Assembly: GCF_003862475.1 (NCBI RefSeq) | Contig: NZ_RRCO01000005.1 | Span: forward strand, 124,001-188,000 | Reading direction: 5' to 3' | Length of the DNA: 64,000 nucleotides | From: Lachnoanaerobaculum gingivalis | Lineage (GTDB): Bacteria; Bacillota; Clostridia; Lachnospirales; Lachnospiraceae | Shown here: positions 17,718 through 26,421 of the stretch, one piece after another | How the letters are laid out: each line of letters opens with the position of its first letter | Numbering within the stretch: the first letter of the stretch is position 1 | The notes under the pieces: generated by a model | What the model saw: the letters and a program-made list of their open reading frames with translations, nothing else | What the model was told of the DNA's origin: nothing | Databases searched by the model: none | Position numbers and translations under genes: made by a program

Positions 17718-19475
17718 ATGGCTTATTTTTTGAGAAAAGAAAAGAAGAAAAAAGGTACTTATCTTCAGATGTATGAATCATTTTGGGATAAGGATAAAAA
17801 GCAACCAAGAACAAAAAATGTAAAATCTTTTGGTTATGTTGAGGATTTGATTTCAGGTGAGATTCCTGATCCTGTTAAATTTTACAGTGACTATGTAAAA
17901 GAGCAAAATGAGAATAGAACAAAGATTCTTTCTGAAGAATCCCGTCCTCGTGCATTTTCCACCCCTGTTGAACTTAATATAGGGCACTTCTTACTTTACT
18001 CATTAATTGATGAGCTTGATGTTAAAGAAACTATTGATATACTTGCTTCTCAAATGCGTTTTCAGTTCTCTGTATTTGACTTAATTACACAACTTATTTA
18101 TGCAAGGGTTATATCTCCATGCTCTAAGTCAAAGACAGCCTCTCATGTCTTTCCATACCTTTATGGCAGCTCTACAATCTCTGAAGACCAGGTATATGAC
18201 GGGTGTTCTTTCATAGGAGAGTCTTATAAAAAGTATATTGATTTATTTAATCACTCTTATGAAAAGTATTTTAAAAGGGATCTTAGCAGTGTATTTTTTG
18301 ATTGCACTAATTATTACTTTGAAATTGATATCCCTAGTGATGACAAGCAAAAGGGACCTTCAAAAGAGAATAGGCACTCCCCGATAATAGGGCAAGCTTT
18401 ACTTTTAGATGCCGATCTCGTACCTGTCTCCATGCAAATGTATCCCGGAAATGAATCGGAAAAGCCATATATTAGAAAAGTTATTGAAGAAATGAAGCAA
18501 CGACACAACATATCAGGCAAGACTATTCAGGTGGCTGATAAAGGACTTAATTGTGCAAGAAATATTTATGCTGCAGTTAAAGAAGCTAATGACGGCTATA
18601 TATTTTCAAAATCAATACATGGTAAGAATCTAAGCGAAAAGGAAAAGAAATGGGTTCTACTTGAGAATGATACAAATGTCTTTTCTAATTACACTGATGA
18701 AAGAGGTAATATATCTTTTCGTCTTAAATCATGTATTGACAGCTTTGACTACAGCTTTAAAGAGATTGATTCGGAAACAGGAAAAGAGAGTGTTACAAAG
18801 TTCTCTGTAAAAGAAAAGCGTATCGTCTCTTATAATCCTAACCTTGCAAAGAAACAAAGGCTTGAAATAATGAAAATGGTCGATAAAGCTTCAAAGTTTT
18901 CTACATACAAAAATATCGCTAAAGATGAACTTGGAGATTGTGCTAAATATTTAGACATCATAACTAAAGATAGCACAGGCAAGACAATAAAGCCTATAAT
19001 AGACTTAAATAAATCTAAGATTGATGAAGATCTTAAATATGCAGGATATAACCTTTTAGTGACATCTGAGATAGACATGGAGCCATTACAGGTATATAAG
19101 ACATACCATAGCCTATGGAAAATCGAAGAATCTTTTAGACTTACAAAATCATACCTGGATGCCAGGCCTGTTTATTTACAGAAAAAAGAAACAATCTACG
19201 GGCATTTTTTGATATGCTACCTTAGCTTGTTTCTTTTAAGAGTATTAGAAATCAAGTGCTTCAAGAATAAAATAAACTCTTATGACTTGATTAACTTTAT
19301 GCGTGATTTTAGGGTGGTAAATAAAGGTGATAATACATATATCAATATATCAAGAGACCAGTCCGTTAACGAAAAGGTTAAAAAACTGGTTGGTTTTAGT
19401 AACCTTGATGCCCTCTATTTAACTAAAGCTGAAGTCGACAATTTCTTTCAAAACTGCATGCTCTTGGATACCTAG
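17718..19475 (+). CDS. IS1634-family (IS4-like) DDE transposase
   Basis: The ATG at 17718 follows AGAGGTG and gives 585 residues starting MAYFLRKEKKKK. The DDE triad is visible: Asp195 in VFFDCTNYYF, Asp274 in QVADKGLNCARN and Glu470/471 in LWKIEESFRLTKSYL, the last matching the IS4-type Y-x2-R-x3-E-x6-K pattern loosely. It cuts and joins the IS ends. The frame is uninterrupted, so the element may still be active. The stop codon overlaps a small inverted repeat CCTAG-N4-CTAGG. Confidence 0.93.
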   Translation: MAYFLRKEKKKKGTYLQMYESFWDKDKKQPRTKNVKSFGYVEDLISGEIPDPVKFYSDYVKEQNENRTKILSEESRPRAFSTPVELNIGHFLLYSLIDELDVKETIDILASQMRFQFSVFDLITQLIYARVISPCSKSKTASHVFPYLYGSSTISEDQVYDGCSFIGESYKKYIDLFNHSYEKYFKRDLSSVFFDCTNYYFEIDIPSDDKQKGPSKENRHSPIIGQALLLDADLVPVSMQMYPGNESEKPYIRKVIEEMKQRHNISGKTIQVADKGLNCARNIYAAVKEANDGYIFSKSIHGKNLSEKEKKWVLLENDTNVFSNYTDERGNISFRLKSCIDSFDYSFKEIDSETGKESVTKFSVKEKRIVSYNPNLAKKQRLEIMKMVDKASKFSTYKNIAKDELGDCAKYLDIITKDSTGKTIKPIIDLNKSKIDEDLKYAGYNLLVTSEIDMEPLQVYKTYHSLWKIEESFRLTKSYLDARPVYLQKKETIYGHFLICYLSLFLLRVLEIKCFKNKINSYDLINFMRDFRVVNKGDNTYINISRDQSVNEKVKKLVGFSNLDALYLTKAEVDNFFQNCMLLDT

Positions 19476-19496
19476 AGTACTAGGTTTTGAGAGAAA

Positions 19497-19510
19497 CGAC
19501 GGAAGTCAGG
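19497..19510 (-). repeat. IS right terminal inverted repeat
   Basis: CGACGGAAGTCAGG, matching the left end in inverted orientation at 12 of 14 positions. Confidence 0.85.
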
Positions 19511-19839
19511 TGACATTATAATTCTTTTAATATATTTTTTCAAGCGAATATTTATACAATATTTATACAGTAAAATAGAAAATACTGTCAAAAAATATTA
19601 TCTTTTTACACCAAAAAAGCTTGTAAACTCCTTTGTCAGGTACAATACAAGCTCTTTACCGAATTTCCATATAATAATTATCTGGTCGGCCTTGAAAGAT
19701 AGAATCTTCTGTCATCTTCTTTCTTATTTAAAGTAGTAACGGTATCCTCCAAGATTGCACTCTTAAAAACAGGATCGATATTTATGTACTCACTGTATAT
19801 AAGGTCAAGTACAAGTAACATCGGGAACTGTGGAGAAAT
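19511..19839. repeat. 329-bp direct repeat, right copy
   Basis: This copy runs from the right end of the IS into the intact rpiR gene. Mismatches to 17194-17522 are two adjacent bases outside the gene and three synonymous changes inside it. Confidence 0.93.
19613..19653 (-). terminator. Terminator of the nan/rpiR operon
   Basis: On the minus strand AGCTTGTA pairs with TACAAGCT across a 20-nt loop and is followed by TTTTTT. The same structure is present in the left repeat at 17296-17336. Confidence 0.65.
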
Positions 19840-20529
19840 AAGATTTCCGTTCTCCAAATACTCAAGTGAAGCAACCAACACAACTTCATCACAGAATTCA
19901 TGTAAATGTGGGTTATCCGCCGCTGTGAAAAATACAGTCTTCTTGCCTCTGTCATGTGCATGCTTTAAAAGGAAAATAATATCCTCAGTCTTACCGCTTA
20001 TACTGAATGCAACCACTGTATCTCCGTCTTTTAAAAATACGGACTGCATCCTTATTCTGTCGGAATCCGTAAGAGAGTCTATATCAAGTCCAACTCTCAC
20101 AAAACGGCTCTCCATTTCACTTGCCGCATATCCTGAACTTCCCTTACCTACAGCTATGACCTTCTTTGAATTTACAAGCATCTTCACTATTCTTTGTACC
20201 TGATCGTTGTCAAGCAGCGAATATGCCTTATTCAAAAGATCCTGATATGTATTAAATACATTTTGTGTAGTGCTGTTACCGTTCGGCTTTTTTACTCTTG
20301 CACTGTCCAGGTAGGCAAATATAAATTCTCTGAAACCTACAAAGCCGCACTTTTTTGCAAATCTTGAAATAGATGCCTGTGATACATAGAGCTGTTCAGC
20401 CACATTCTGGATATTTATATCCATATTTGCATCACATTGTAAAAAATAATCCGCTATCTTTTTTTCAGTATTTGTAAAAAGCGTATATTTTGATTCTATT
20501 ATCGGAATCACTGATTTTTCGTATATCAT
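19678..20529 (-). CDS. RpiR-family regulator with SIS domain
   Basis: The 283-residue protein has an N-terminal RpiR helix-turn-helix (IQNVAEQLYVSQASISRFAK) and a C-terminal SIS sugar-phosphate domain with VIAVGKGSSGYAASEM and FSISGKTEDIIFL. Such regulators respond to phosphorylated sugars. It is the last gene of the nanE-ABC operon, 22 bp after the second permease, so it probably controls uptake and use of an amino sugar. Its 3' end forms the right copy of the IS-linked repeat and is intact. Confidence 0.92.
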   Translation of the reverse strand: MIYEKSVIPIIESKYTLFTNTEKKIADYFLQCDANMDINIQNVAEQLYVSQASISRFAKKCGFVGFREFIFAYLDSARVKKPNGNSTTQNVFNTYQDLLNKAYSLLDNDQVQRIVKMLVNSKKVIAVGKGSSGYAASEMESRFVRVGLDIDSLTDSDRIRMQSVFLKDGDTVVAFSISGKTEDIIFLLKHAHDRGKKTVFFTAADNPHLHEFCDEVVLVASLEYLENGNLISPQFPMLLVLDLIYSEYINIDPVFKSAILEDTVTTLNKKEDDRRFYLSRPTR

Positions 20530-20551
20530 TTTCCCCTCTTTCCGCTACTTA

Positions 20552-21436
20552 CTAACCCTTTACAGCACCCAGAGTAATACCCTTTGTAAAGTATTTTTGA
20601 AGTGCAATAAACACTATCAGTATAGGCGCTGCGGCCAGTGTAGCTCCCGCCATTATAAGTCCGAAATCTGTCGAGTTTTCTGCTTGTAGTTTAGCAATTC
20701 CCAGAGAAATTGTCAAATTAGAAGTAGAACTTAGCATAATAAGTTGCATGAAATAATCATTCCAGCTGTTAATAAATGTGAATATTGCCAAAGCACCCAC
20801 TCCCGGCTTTACCATCTGGAAAACTATATCTGTAAATGTTTTAAATTCACTTGCACCGTCAATCCTTGCAGCTTCAAGCATTTCCGTAGGTATACCCTCA
20901 GAAAACTGCTTCATAAGAAATACACCGAAAGGCCATCCTACAGTTGGAAGTATAACCGCCCATATAGTGTTATAAAGCTTAAGCGCCGACATTTCTCTGA
21001 TAAGAGGTATAAGAATAACCTGCTTAGGCAATGCCATAGCACATACTATAAGTGTAAAAAGTATAATTCTTCCATGAAATCTCTTTTTTGCAAGTGCATA
21101 TCCCGCCATAGATGCTGTAAGACAAGTAAGTACCATGGCCATAACCGCCATAAATACCGTATTTATCATCCATCTCACTGCTGCCGGCGCCATAGGTCCC
21201 TTTATAAATCCCAATTCAAATATAGGTGCCGTCTGTCTTGAGAACAACTTTTTAAAGTTATCCAGTACGAGCTCTTTAGGTATCCAATCAGGTACCGGTG
21301 AATTTATTGAAACAGGTGTTTTAAATGCGCCTGTAACTATCCAATACAGCGGAAAAACAAAGCAAAATGCCAGTGCTATCAGTACAATTATCGATACAAC
21401 AGTATACAGTTTTTTTAGTGTATTTGAAGTTTTCAT
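20552..21436 (-). CDS. ABC sugar transporter permease (MalG type)
   Basis: This 294-residue membrane protein of the carbohydrate uptake class has six expected membrane segments and the EAA loop EAARIDGASEFKTFTDIVF that contacts the ATPase. It pairs with the permease encoded 1 bp upstream. No ATPase gene is in the operon, so a shared MsmK-type ATPase is likely, as is common for this class in Firmicutes. The substrate is inferred from nanE to be ManNAc or sialic acid. Confidence 0.9.
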   Translation of the reverse strand: MKTSNTLKKLYTVVSIIVLIALAFCFVFPLYWIVTGAFKTPVSINSPVPDWIPKELVLDNFKKLFSRQTAPIFELGFIKGPMAPAAVRWMINTVFMAVMAMVLTCLTASMAGYALAKKRFHGRIILFTLIVCAMALPKQVILIPLIREMSALKLYNTIWAVILPTVGWPFGVFLMKQFSEGIPTEMLEAARIDGASEFKTFTDIVFQMVKPGVGALAIFTFINSWNDYFMQLIMLSSTSNLTISLGIAKLQAENSTDFGLIMAGATLAAAPILIVFIALQKYFTKGITLGAVKG

Positions 21437-21437
21437 A

Positions 21438-22346
21438 TTATCTCTCCTTTGCCACTCTAAACTGAATTGCAGACAATACCGCTATAAATATTGCAAGCAC
21501 AACACCCATTGCATTTCCGTATCCGTATCTGAACATCTTAAATGCCATATAATAGATATAATACATTACAGTATCTGTTGAATGATTCGGTCCGCCTGAT
21601 GTTAAAAGCTGTATAAGAGCGAAACACTGGAAACTGTTAATAGTTGTTATAACAAGAATATATAATGTTGTAGGCATAATCTGAGGCCATTTGATCTTCC
21701 AGAATAATTGCAACTCATTTGCTCCGTCTACCTGTGCGGCCTCAACCAATGAATTATCCACATTTCCAAGTGCGGATACATATAACACTATAGGCTGACC
21801 TACAGATGTGGTAAGCAATATAAGTATGATACATGCCAGAGCAAATCTCTCGTCTCCAAGCCAGTTGATATTTGTTTTTAAAATACCTGTACCTTTTCCG
21901 ATATAATTGAAGATACCGTAATAATTATTGTACATCCACTTCCAAACCACTGTAACGGCTACAGAACCGGTAACTACAGGGAGATAAAAGATACATCTGA
22001 AAACTGAAAGCACTTTATCATTTAGATTGTATATTACAGATGAAACCCACAATGAAAATATACAAACCACAGGAACTGAAACGATAACAATAACAAAGGT
22101 ATTTTTAAGTGCCTTTAGAAAAATTCCGTCTTGAAACAGTTCTATATAATTTCCAAATCCGATAAATACATCCTTAGCATCCTTGCCCATTGTAGAATCA
22201 AAGAAGCTGGTATATATACATATAATCATCGGTATTATTACAAAACCGATAAAGAATACAAGGCTTGGTAATAAAAACATATAAGCTGAAGCGGTTTCTC
22301 TTCTTACCAATTCCTTTGACCTGGTTGTATAAACACCCTTTGCCAT
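21438..22346 (-). CDS. ABC sugar transporter permease (MalF type)
   Basis: The 302-residue permease has six hydrophobic segments and the EAA loop VEAAQVDGANELQLFWKIKW. It is the partner of the MalG-type permease. It is separated from the binding-protein gene by 106 bp that hold a terminator-like hairpin (22360-22396), which would lower permease expression relative to the binding protein. Confidence 0.9.
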   Translation of the reverse strand: MAKGVYTTRSKELVRRETASAYMFLLPSLVFFIGFVIIPMIICIYTSFFDSTMGKDAKDVFIGFGNYIELFQDGIFLKALKNTFVIVIVSVPVVCIFSLWVSSVIYNLNDKVLSVFRCIFYLPVVTGSVAVTVVWKWMYNNYYGIFNYIGKGTGILKTNINWLGDERFALACIILILLTTSVGQPIVLYVSALGNVDNSLVEAAQVDGANELQLFWKIKWPQIMPTTLYILVITTINSFQCFALIQLLTSGGPNHSTDTVMYYIYYMAFKMFRYGYGNAMGVVLAIFIAVLSAIQFRVAKER

Positions 22347-22359
22347 GTTTCCCCTTTCT

Positions 22360-22396
22360 AAAAAATGTTGCTAAAGAAAATCCTTAGCAACATTTT
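22360..22396 (-). terminator. Intercistronic attenuating terminator
   Basis: AAAATGTTGCTAAGG pairs with its complement over about 13-15 bp and is followed by six T residues on the minus strand, just before the permease ribosome site. It fits partial termination after the binding-protein gene. Confidence 0.7.
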
Positions 22397-22452
22397 ATAA
22401 CATGTTAGATCACCTAACTATTTTTTTAAAGAGCAGTATTTTACTACTGTTA

Positions 22453-23814
22453 TTATTGAGCTGCTGCCGCATTTGCGTTAGTTGTAAATGTTGCGACCTC
22501 TGTTGCCACATCGCCGCCTGCACCTATTCTCTGAAGCATGTTCCACCACTCTGTACGAGCTGTAGTCCATCCCTTTGTTACCTGATAGTAGTCACCCATT
22601 GAAGGCATGAACTTCTCTTCAAAAAGCTTCATTGCATCAGCTGTCTCTGTTCCCTCATATACACCTGTTACAGAAGGTCTTACAGGGAAGAATCCTGAAG
22701 CCTTAACGCTTTCCTTAACCTGTGTCTCATCATTACATACGAAGTCGATAAATGTCTTTGCAGCTTCAATCTTACCTGCATCTCCGTTGTCAAAGATTCC
22801 ATATCCCCAGATACCGCCGCAAAGCTCTGTAACTCCGTCATCACTTGGGAATAACATAGGTATAATCTCATCACCTGCATTTGTCTTTCCTGCAGGGCCG
22901 TTATCTGAATTTGTCTGCTGTGATGCATTCCAGCAAAGTGACATTGCCAAAGTACCGTTTCTGAACAATGTAATCTCGTCACCACCTGCTATAGAAGGAT
23001 CAAAGTTTAAACCTGCCTGATCAACAATTGCCTGTAAAGCTTTCTTGTTCTCTTCAGAATCAACTGTATACTTTGTATGATCCTTATCTGTAAATGTACC
23101 TGAGTAAAGATTGTTTACCAAAGCTCTTGTTCCCTGATCTCCACCCTGTGAAACACAGTAGATAGCACCGACATTTTGCTGTCCTGAATCATATACCGCC
23201 TGAACAGCCTTAAGGAAGTTGTCTGTTGTCCATGTATGTGTATCTAAATCAAGATACTTTAATGCATCGGCCTTCTCAAACATTGTCTTATTTATAGCCA
23301 TACAATGTGCAACCATAAATGCAGGATACTCATAAAACTCACCTGTAGGACTCTTACATGCAGCTTTTACAGGATCATAGATATCTGATGCCGCATCCTT
23401 TTCAAACATATCCTTTAAATCAACCATGAGTCCCTTTGCACCCCAGTTGGCTACAAGTCTTTCAGGTCCCTCAAGTACGATATCAGGTGCCTGCTTTCCT
23501 TCTATAGCAGTGTTGATCTGGTCATCACCGTTTTGATAGTCAAGATACTCTACAGTTACCTTAATATTCGGATACTTCTCATTGAACTTTTTGATAATTC
23601 CGTCAACTGTTGCAGAGTCTCCCCATTTACCTACAGGATATGTCCAAAGTGATACCTCAGCAGCATCTTTTGCCGCCTCACTTGCTCCCTCCTGCTTTGT
23701 ATCCGCCTTTGAATCAGCCGCTGCACTTGTTTGATCTGCCGCTTTTCCTCCTCCACATGCTGCGAGCATACCCGCCGCTGTAAGTGTCAAACCTGTTAAC
23801 AATAATTTCTTCAT
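22453..23814 (-). CDS. ABC sugar transporter substrate-binding lipoprotein
   Basis: The 453-residue protein has a lipoprotein signal peptide with lipobox LAAC (Cys20), a low-complexity Ala/Lys/Asp linker and a family 1 extracellular binding domain. It would be anchored outside the membrane and deliver substrate to the two permeases. It follows nanE by about 100 bp. AAGGAGGAAAT precedes the ATG. The ligand is not visible in the sequence; amino sugar is inferred. Confidence 0.9.
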   Translation of the reverse strand: MKKLLLTGLTLTAAGMLAACGGGKAADQTSAAADSKADTKQEGASEAAKDAAEVSLWTYPVGKWGDSATVDGIIKKFNEKYPNIKVTVEYLDYQNGDDQINTAIEGKQAPDIVLEGPERLVANWGAKGLMVDLKDMFEKDAASDIYDPVKAACKSPTGEFYEYPAFMVAHCMAINKTMFEKADALKYLDLDTHTWTTDNFLKAVQAVYDSGQQNVGAIYCVSQGGDQGTRALVNNLYSGTFTDKDHTKYTVDSEENKKALQAIVDQAGLNFDPSIAGGDEITLFRNGTLAMSLCWNASQQTNSDNGPAGKTNAGDEIIPMLFPSDDGVTELCGGIWGYGIFDNGDAGKIEAAKTFIDFVCNDETQVKESVKASGFFPVRPSVTGVYEGTETADAMKLFEEKFMPSMGDYYQVTKGWTTARTEWWNMLQRIGAGGDVATEVATFTTNANAAAAQ

Positions 23815-23913
23815 ATTTCCTCCTTAATGAGTCTTACACTCAAGATTATTCACAAATAATGCGTTACAACCGGTTTTATAAACTTATCCCTAAATGTTTA
23901 AAAACCTTGACCT

Positions 23914-24609
23914 CTACACAACTTGTTCAAGCGCTTTTGAAAATTCTTTTGTTATAAGTTGTGGTCTGGTAATAATCGAACCAACCACCACACTGAACGC
24001 TCCAAGTTCTATTACTCTCCTACATTTCTCAGGTGTATTGATATTACCCTCAGCTATTACTTTATGCTTTACTTTAGCGAGGATATTTCTCAATATCTCA
24101 AAATCGTTCTCCTCAATCCTTAGACCTTCACTCTCCTTAGTATATCCAACCATAGTAGTACCGATGAAGTCAAAACCTAATTCGTCCGCAAAGATTGCCT
24201 CTTCTTCTGTTGAACAATCCGCCATAAACAGCTTATCCGGATACTTTGCTATAACTTCTCCAAAGAACTCCTTCAAGCTTTTTTTGCCCGGTCTGAGTCT
24301 GCTTGTCGCATCCAGTGCTATTATATCAACTCCCGCTTCTACCAAAGCATCTACCTCGTCCATTGTAGGTGTGATATAAATCTCACTGTCATCATAATCT
24401 TTTTTAATTATTCCGATTATCGGCAAATCCACCTGTTTTTGTATCTCCTTGATATCCACAACAGTGTTTGCTCTGATGCCGCAAGCTCCGCCCATCTTTG
24501 CCGCGAGAGCCATTCTCCCCATAATGAAGTCTGAATGTAACGGTTCATTTTCCAGCGCCTGGCATGAAACAATCAGTTTCCCTTTTAGGTTTTTGATTCT
24601 GTCATTCAT
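23914..24609 (-). CDS. nanE: N-acetylmannosamine-6-phosphate 2-epimerase
   Basis: This TIM-barrel enzyme converts ManNAc-6-P to GlcNAc-6-P. Family motifs include [37 protein letters not shown] and [10 protein letters not shown]. The ATG at 24609 is chosen because GGAGG lies 8 nt upstream; it gives 232 residues. It is the first gene of the operon. A sialic acid lyase and a ManNAc kinase are not in this window, so these steps are encoded elsewhere or the transporter brings in ManNAc itself. Confidence 0.93.
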   Translation of the reverse strand: MNDRIKNLKGKLIVSCQALENEPLHSDFIMGRMALAAKMGGACGIRANTVVDIKEIQKQVDLPIIGIIKKDYDDSEIYITPTMDEVDALVEAGVDIIALDATSRLRPGKKSLKEFFGEVIAKYPDKLFMADCSTEEEAIFADELGFDFIGTTMVGYTKESEGLRIEENDFEILRNILAKVKHKVIAEGNINTPEKCRRVIELGAFSVVVGSIITRPQLITKEFSKALEQVV

Positions 24610-24645
24610 TTTTACTACCTCCATCTGAAAGTATCTTACCATTTG

Positions 24646-24660
24646 TGAAAATAAATTTCA
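24646..24660 (-). promoter_or_regulatory. Candidate RpiR operator upstream of nanE
   Basis: TGAAA-ATAAA-TTTCA is a perfect 5-bp inverted repeat 36 bp before nanE. AT-rich inverted repeats of this kind are typical for RpiR-family sites. The rest of the 301-nt gap (24610-24910) shows no other gene and ends with the terminator at 24835-24866. Confidence 0.4.
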
Positions 24661-24834
24661 ATACTTCTATTGTATTCTGTTTCTACTTTCTGGCACTTGC
24701 CAAGCTGTTATTAAAAGTAAACATTTTAAATTGTATTTATTTGTGCACAAAGTACTAATATGCATATTTATCCCACACTTTCAGATATTGAAAAATTAAA
24801 GCCTCCTTTTTTTATTAAAGCCCCCTTGTTCATT

Positions 24835-24866
24835 AAAAAAGAGATACGAGTCTCCCCATATCTCTT
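24835..24866 (-). terminator. Terminator of the purine operon
   Basis: AAGAGATA (24839-24846) pairs with TATCTCTT (24859-24866) and is followed by a T-run on the minus strand, after the pbuG-like gene. Confidence 0.8.
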
Positions 24867-24910
24867 CATTTATTAAAAACTATTCAAGGCAGTGAAAATA
24901 TAAGTAAAAC

Positions 24911-26293
24911 CTAGAGTAATATATACTTCAGTATAAACAATATTGAAAGTATATACATAAGCGGTGTAACCTTCTTAGCTCTTCCTGTAACAGCATTGAT
25001 AAATACATAAGATATAATTCCCATTGAAATACCCTCTGAAATACTGTAGAAGAGCGGCATTGCAACTATACAGATATAGCAAGGAATAGCCTCTGTCATA
25101 TCCGAGAAATCAATATGTACAACATTTGAGAACATATAGAATCCTACCACTATAAGTGCCGGTGCTGTTGCAAAAGAAGGTATTGCAAGGAATATAGGTG
25201 ATAATAACAGTGAAGCCGCAAAAAGAACCGCTGTTGTCATTGCTGTAAGACCTGTTCTTCCACCTTCTGAAACACCTGAAGCGGACTCAACGAATGTTGT
25301 AACTGTTGTTGTACCAAGCATTGCACCTGCTGTAGTAGCTACAGCGTCTGCAAGTAAAGCACCCTTGATATTTGGAAGCTTGCCGTCTTTATCAAGCATT
25401 CCGGCCTTTGTAGATACACCGATTAATGTACCGATAGTATCAAACATATCTACGAATAGGAATGCAAACATAACAACTACAAATTCCAATGTTGCAATCT
25501 TGTGGAACTCAAGCTTGAATAAAACCGGTCCTATACTCGGTATGCTTAATCCTTTTGAAAAATCAGGTAATACACTTAAGAAACCGAGTGCAGGATTTGG
25601 AACATACAAACCTGTAACCTGAGCAATTATACCGAGAACCCATGTTGCCAATATACCGAGTAAGATATTTCCCTTTACTTCTTTTACAACCAGAAATGCT
25701 GTAATAAGAACACCGATGATGGCGATAATAACTGTAATACCTGCATCATTTCCTGTAGCAATTGCACCTTCAACGCCATGTACCTTGTTGTATTTTACAA
25801 GTGAGAATAATTGTACAAGTGTTTTACCGCCTATAACGATCTTAGCATTTTGAAGTCCGATAAATGCAATAAAAATTCCGATACCCACACTTACAGCTGA
25901 TTTTAAGTTTCTTGGAACCGCATTAAAGATAGCCTCACGCACATTTGTAACTGAAAGTGCTATAAAAATAATACCTTCTACAAATACCGCTGTAAGAGCC
26001 GTCTGCCAGCTGTATCCCATACCTAAAACTACACTATAAGTAAAATATGCATTAAGTCCCATACCCGGTGCAAGTGCAAAAGGATAGTTTGCAAACAATG
26101 CCATAAGTGCAGTACCTAAGAATGAAGCTATTGCAGTTGCGGTAAATACGGCACCTCTGTCCATACCTGCCTCTTTTAAGATATTCGGATTAACTGCCAA
26201 AATATATGCCATTGTCATAAATGTTGTAATACCGGCAATAATCTCGGTTTTTACATCGGTTCCGTTTTCTTTCAGTTTAAAAAACTTTTCCAT
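24911..26293 (-). CDS. NCS2 hypoxanthine/guanine/adenine permease (AzgA/PbuG type)
   Basis: The 460-residue membrane protein starts with the family signature TEIIAGITTFMTMAYI and has APGMGLNAYF and the TTVTTFVESASGVSEGGRTG loop typical of AzgA/PbuG proteins. About 12-14 hydrophobic segments are expected. It imports purine bases by proton symport. It is the last gene of the guaD-xdh-ade group, so it likely feeds these deaminases. A hairpin lies just before its ribosome site (26318-26342). Confidence 0.92.
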   Translation of the reverse strand: MEKFFKLKENGTDVKTEIIAGITTFMTMAYILAVNPNILKEAGMDRGAVFTATAIASFLGTALMALFANYPFALAPGMGLNAYFTYSVVLGMGYSWQTALTAVFVEGIIFIALSVTNVREAIFNAVPRNLKSAVSVGIGIFIAFIGLQNAKIVIGGKTLVQLFSLVKYNKVHGVEGAIATGNDAGITVIIAIIGVLITAFLVVKEVKGNILLGILATWVLGIIAQVTGLYVPNPALGFLSVLPDFSKGLSIPSIGPVLFKLEFHKIATLEFVVVMFAFLFVDMFDTIGTLIGVSTKAGMLDKDGKLPNIKGALLADAVATTAGAMLGTTTVTTFVESASGVSEGGRTGLTAMTTAVLFAASLLLSPIFLAIPSFATAPALIVVGFYMFSNVVHIDFSDMTEAIPCYICIVAMPLFYSISEGISMGIISYVFINAVTGRAKKVTPLMYILSILFILKYILL

Positions 26294-26317
26294 ATATAGT
26301 CTCCTTTTTTTTATTAT

Positions 26318-26342
26318 ACTCCGGTGATAATCGGCCCGGAGT
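26318..26342. promoter_or_regulatory. GC-rich hairpin just upstream of the purine permease gene
   Basis: ACTCCGG (26318-26324) pairs with CCGGAGT (26336-26342). A T-run follows on the plus strand only, where no gene ends, so it is not a terminator for the leftward transcript. Its place 11 nt before the AAGGAG site suggests translation control or mRNA processing. Confidence 0.4.
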
Positions 26343-26421
26343 TTTTAGTTTTCTTGTAAGTCAAATTTAATTAAAGATATTTAAGTCTATATATCACTGC
26401 CATTCAATATATTTTAAAAAT

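Larger units (their letters stand above)
17523..19510 (+). mobile_element. IS1634-type insertion sequence, intact (1988 bp)
   Basis: The element has imperfect 14-bp terminal inverted repeats, CCCGTCTTCCGTCG at the left and the complement of CCTGACTTCCGTCG at the right (12 of 14 matching). It carries one full transposase gene with its own promoter. It lies between 329-bp direct repeats. IS1634, first described in Mycoplasma mycoides, is known for target duplications of tens to hundreds of bp, so the structure fits a single insertion. The 195-bp left end before the gene holds the promoter and two tandem copies of CATAGTACTT (17681-17700). Confidence 0.93.

Noticed and set aside
17194-19839. Composite transposon or tandem gene duplication
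   Set aside because: Only one IS copy exists and the repeats abut its ends exactly with equal length, which fits a long target-site duplication better.
26294-26421. Purine riboswitch ahead of the pbuG-like gene
   Set aside because: Only a single hairpin is present, without aptamer core sequences.
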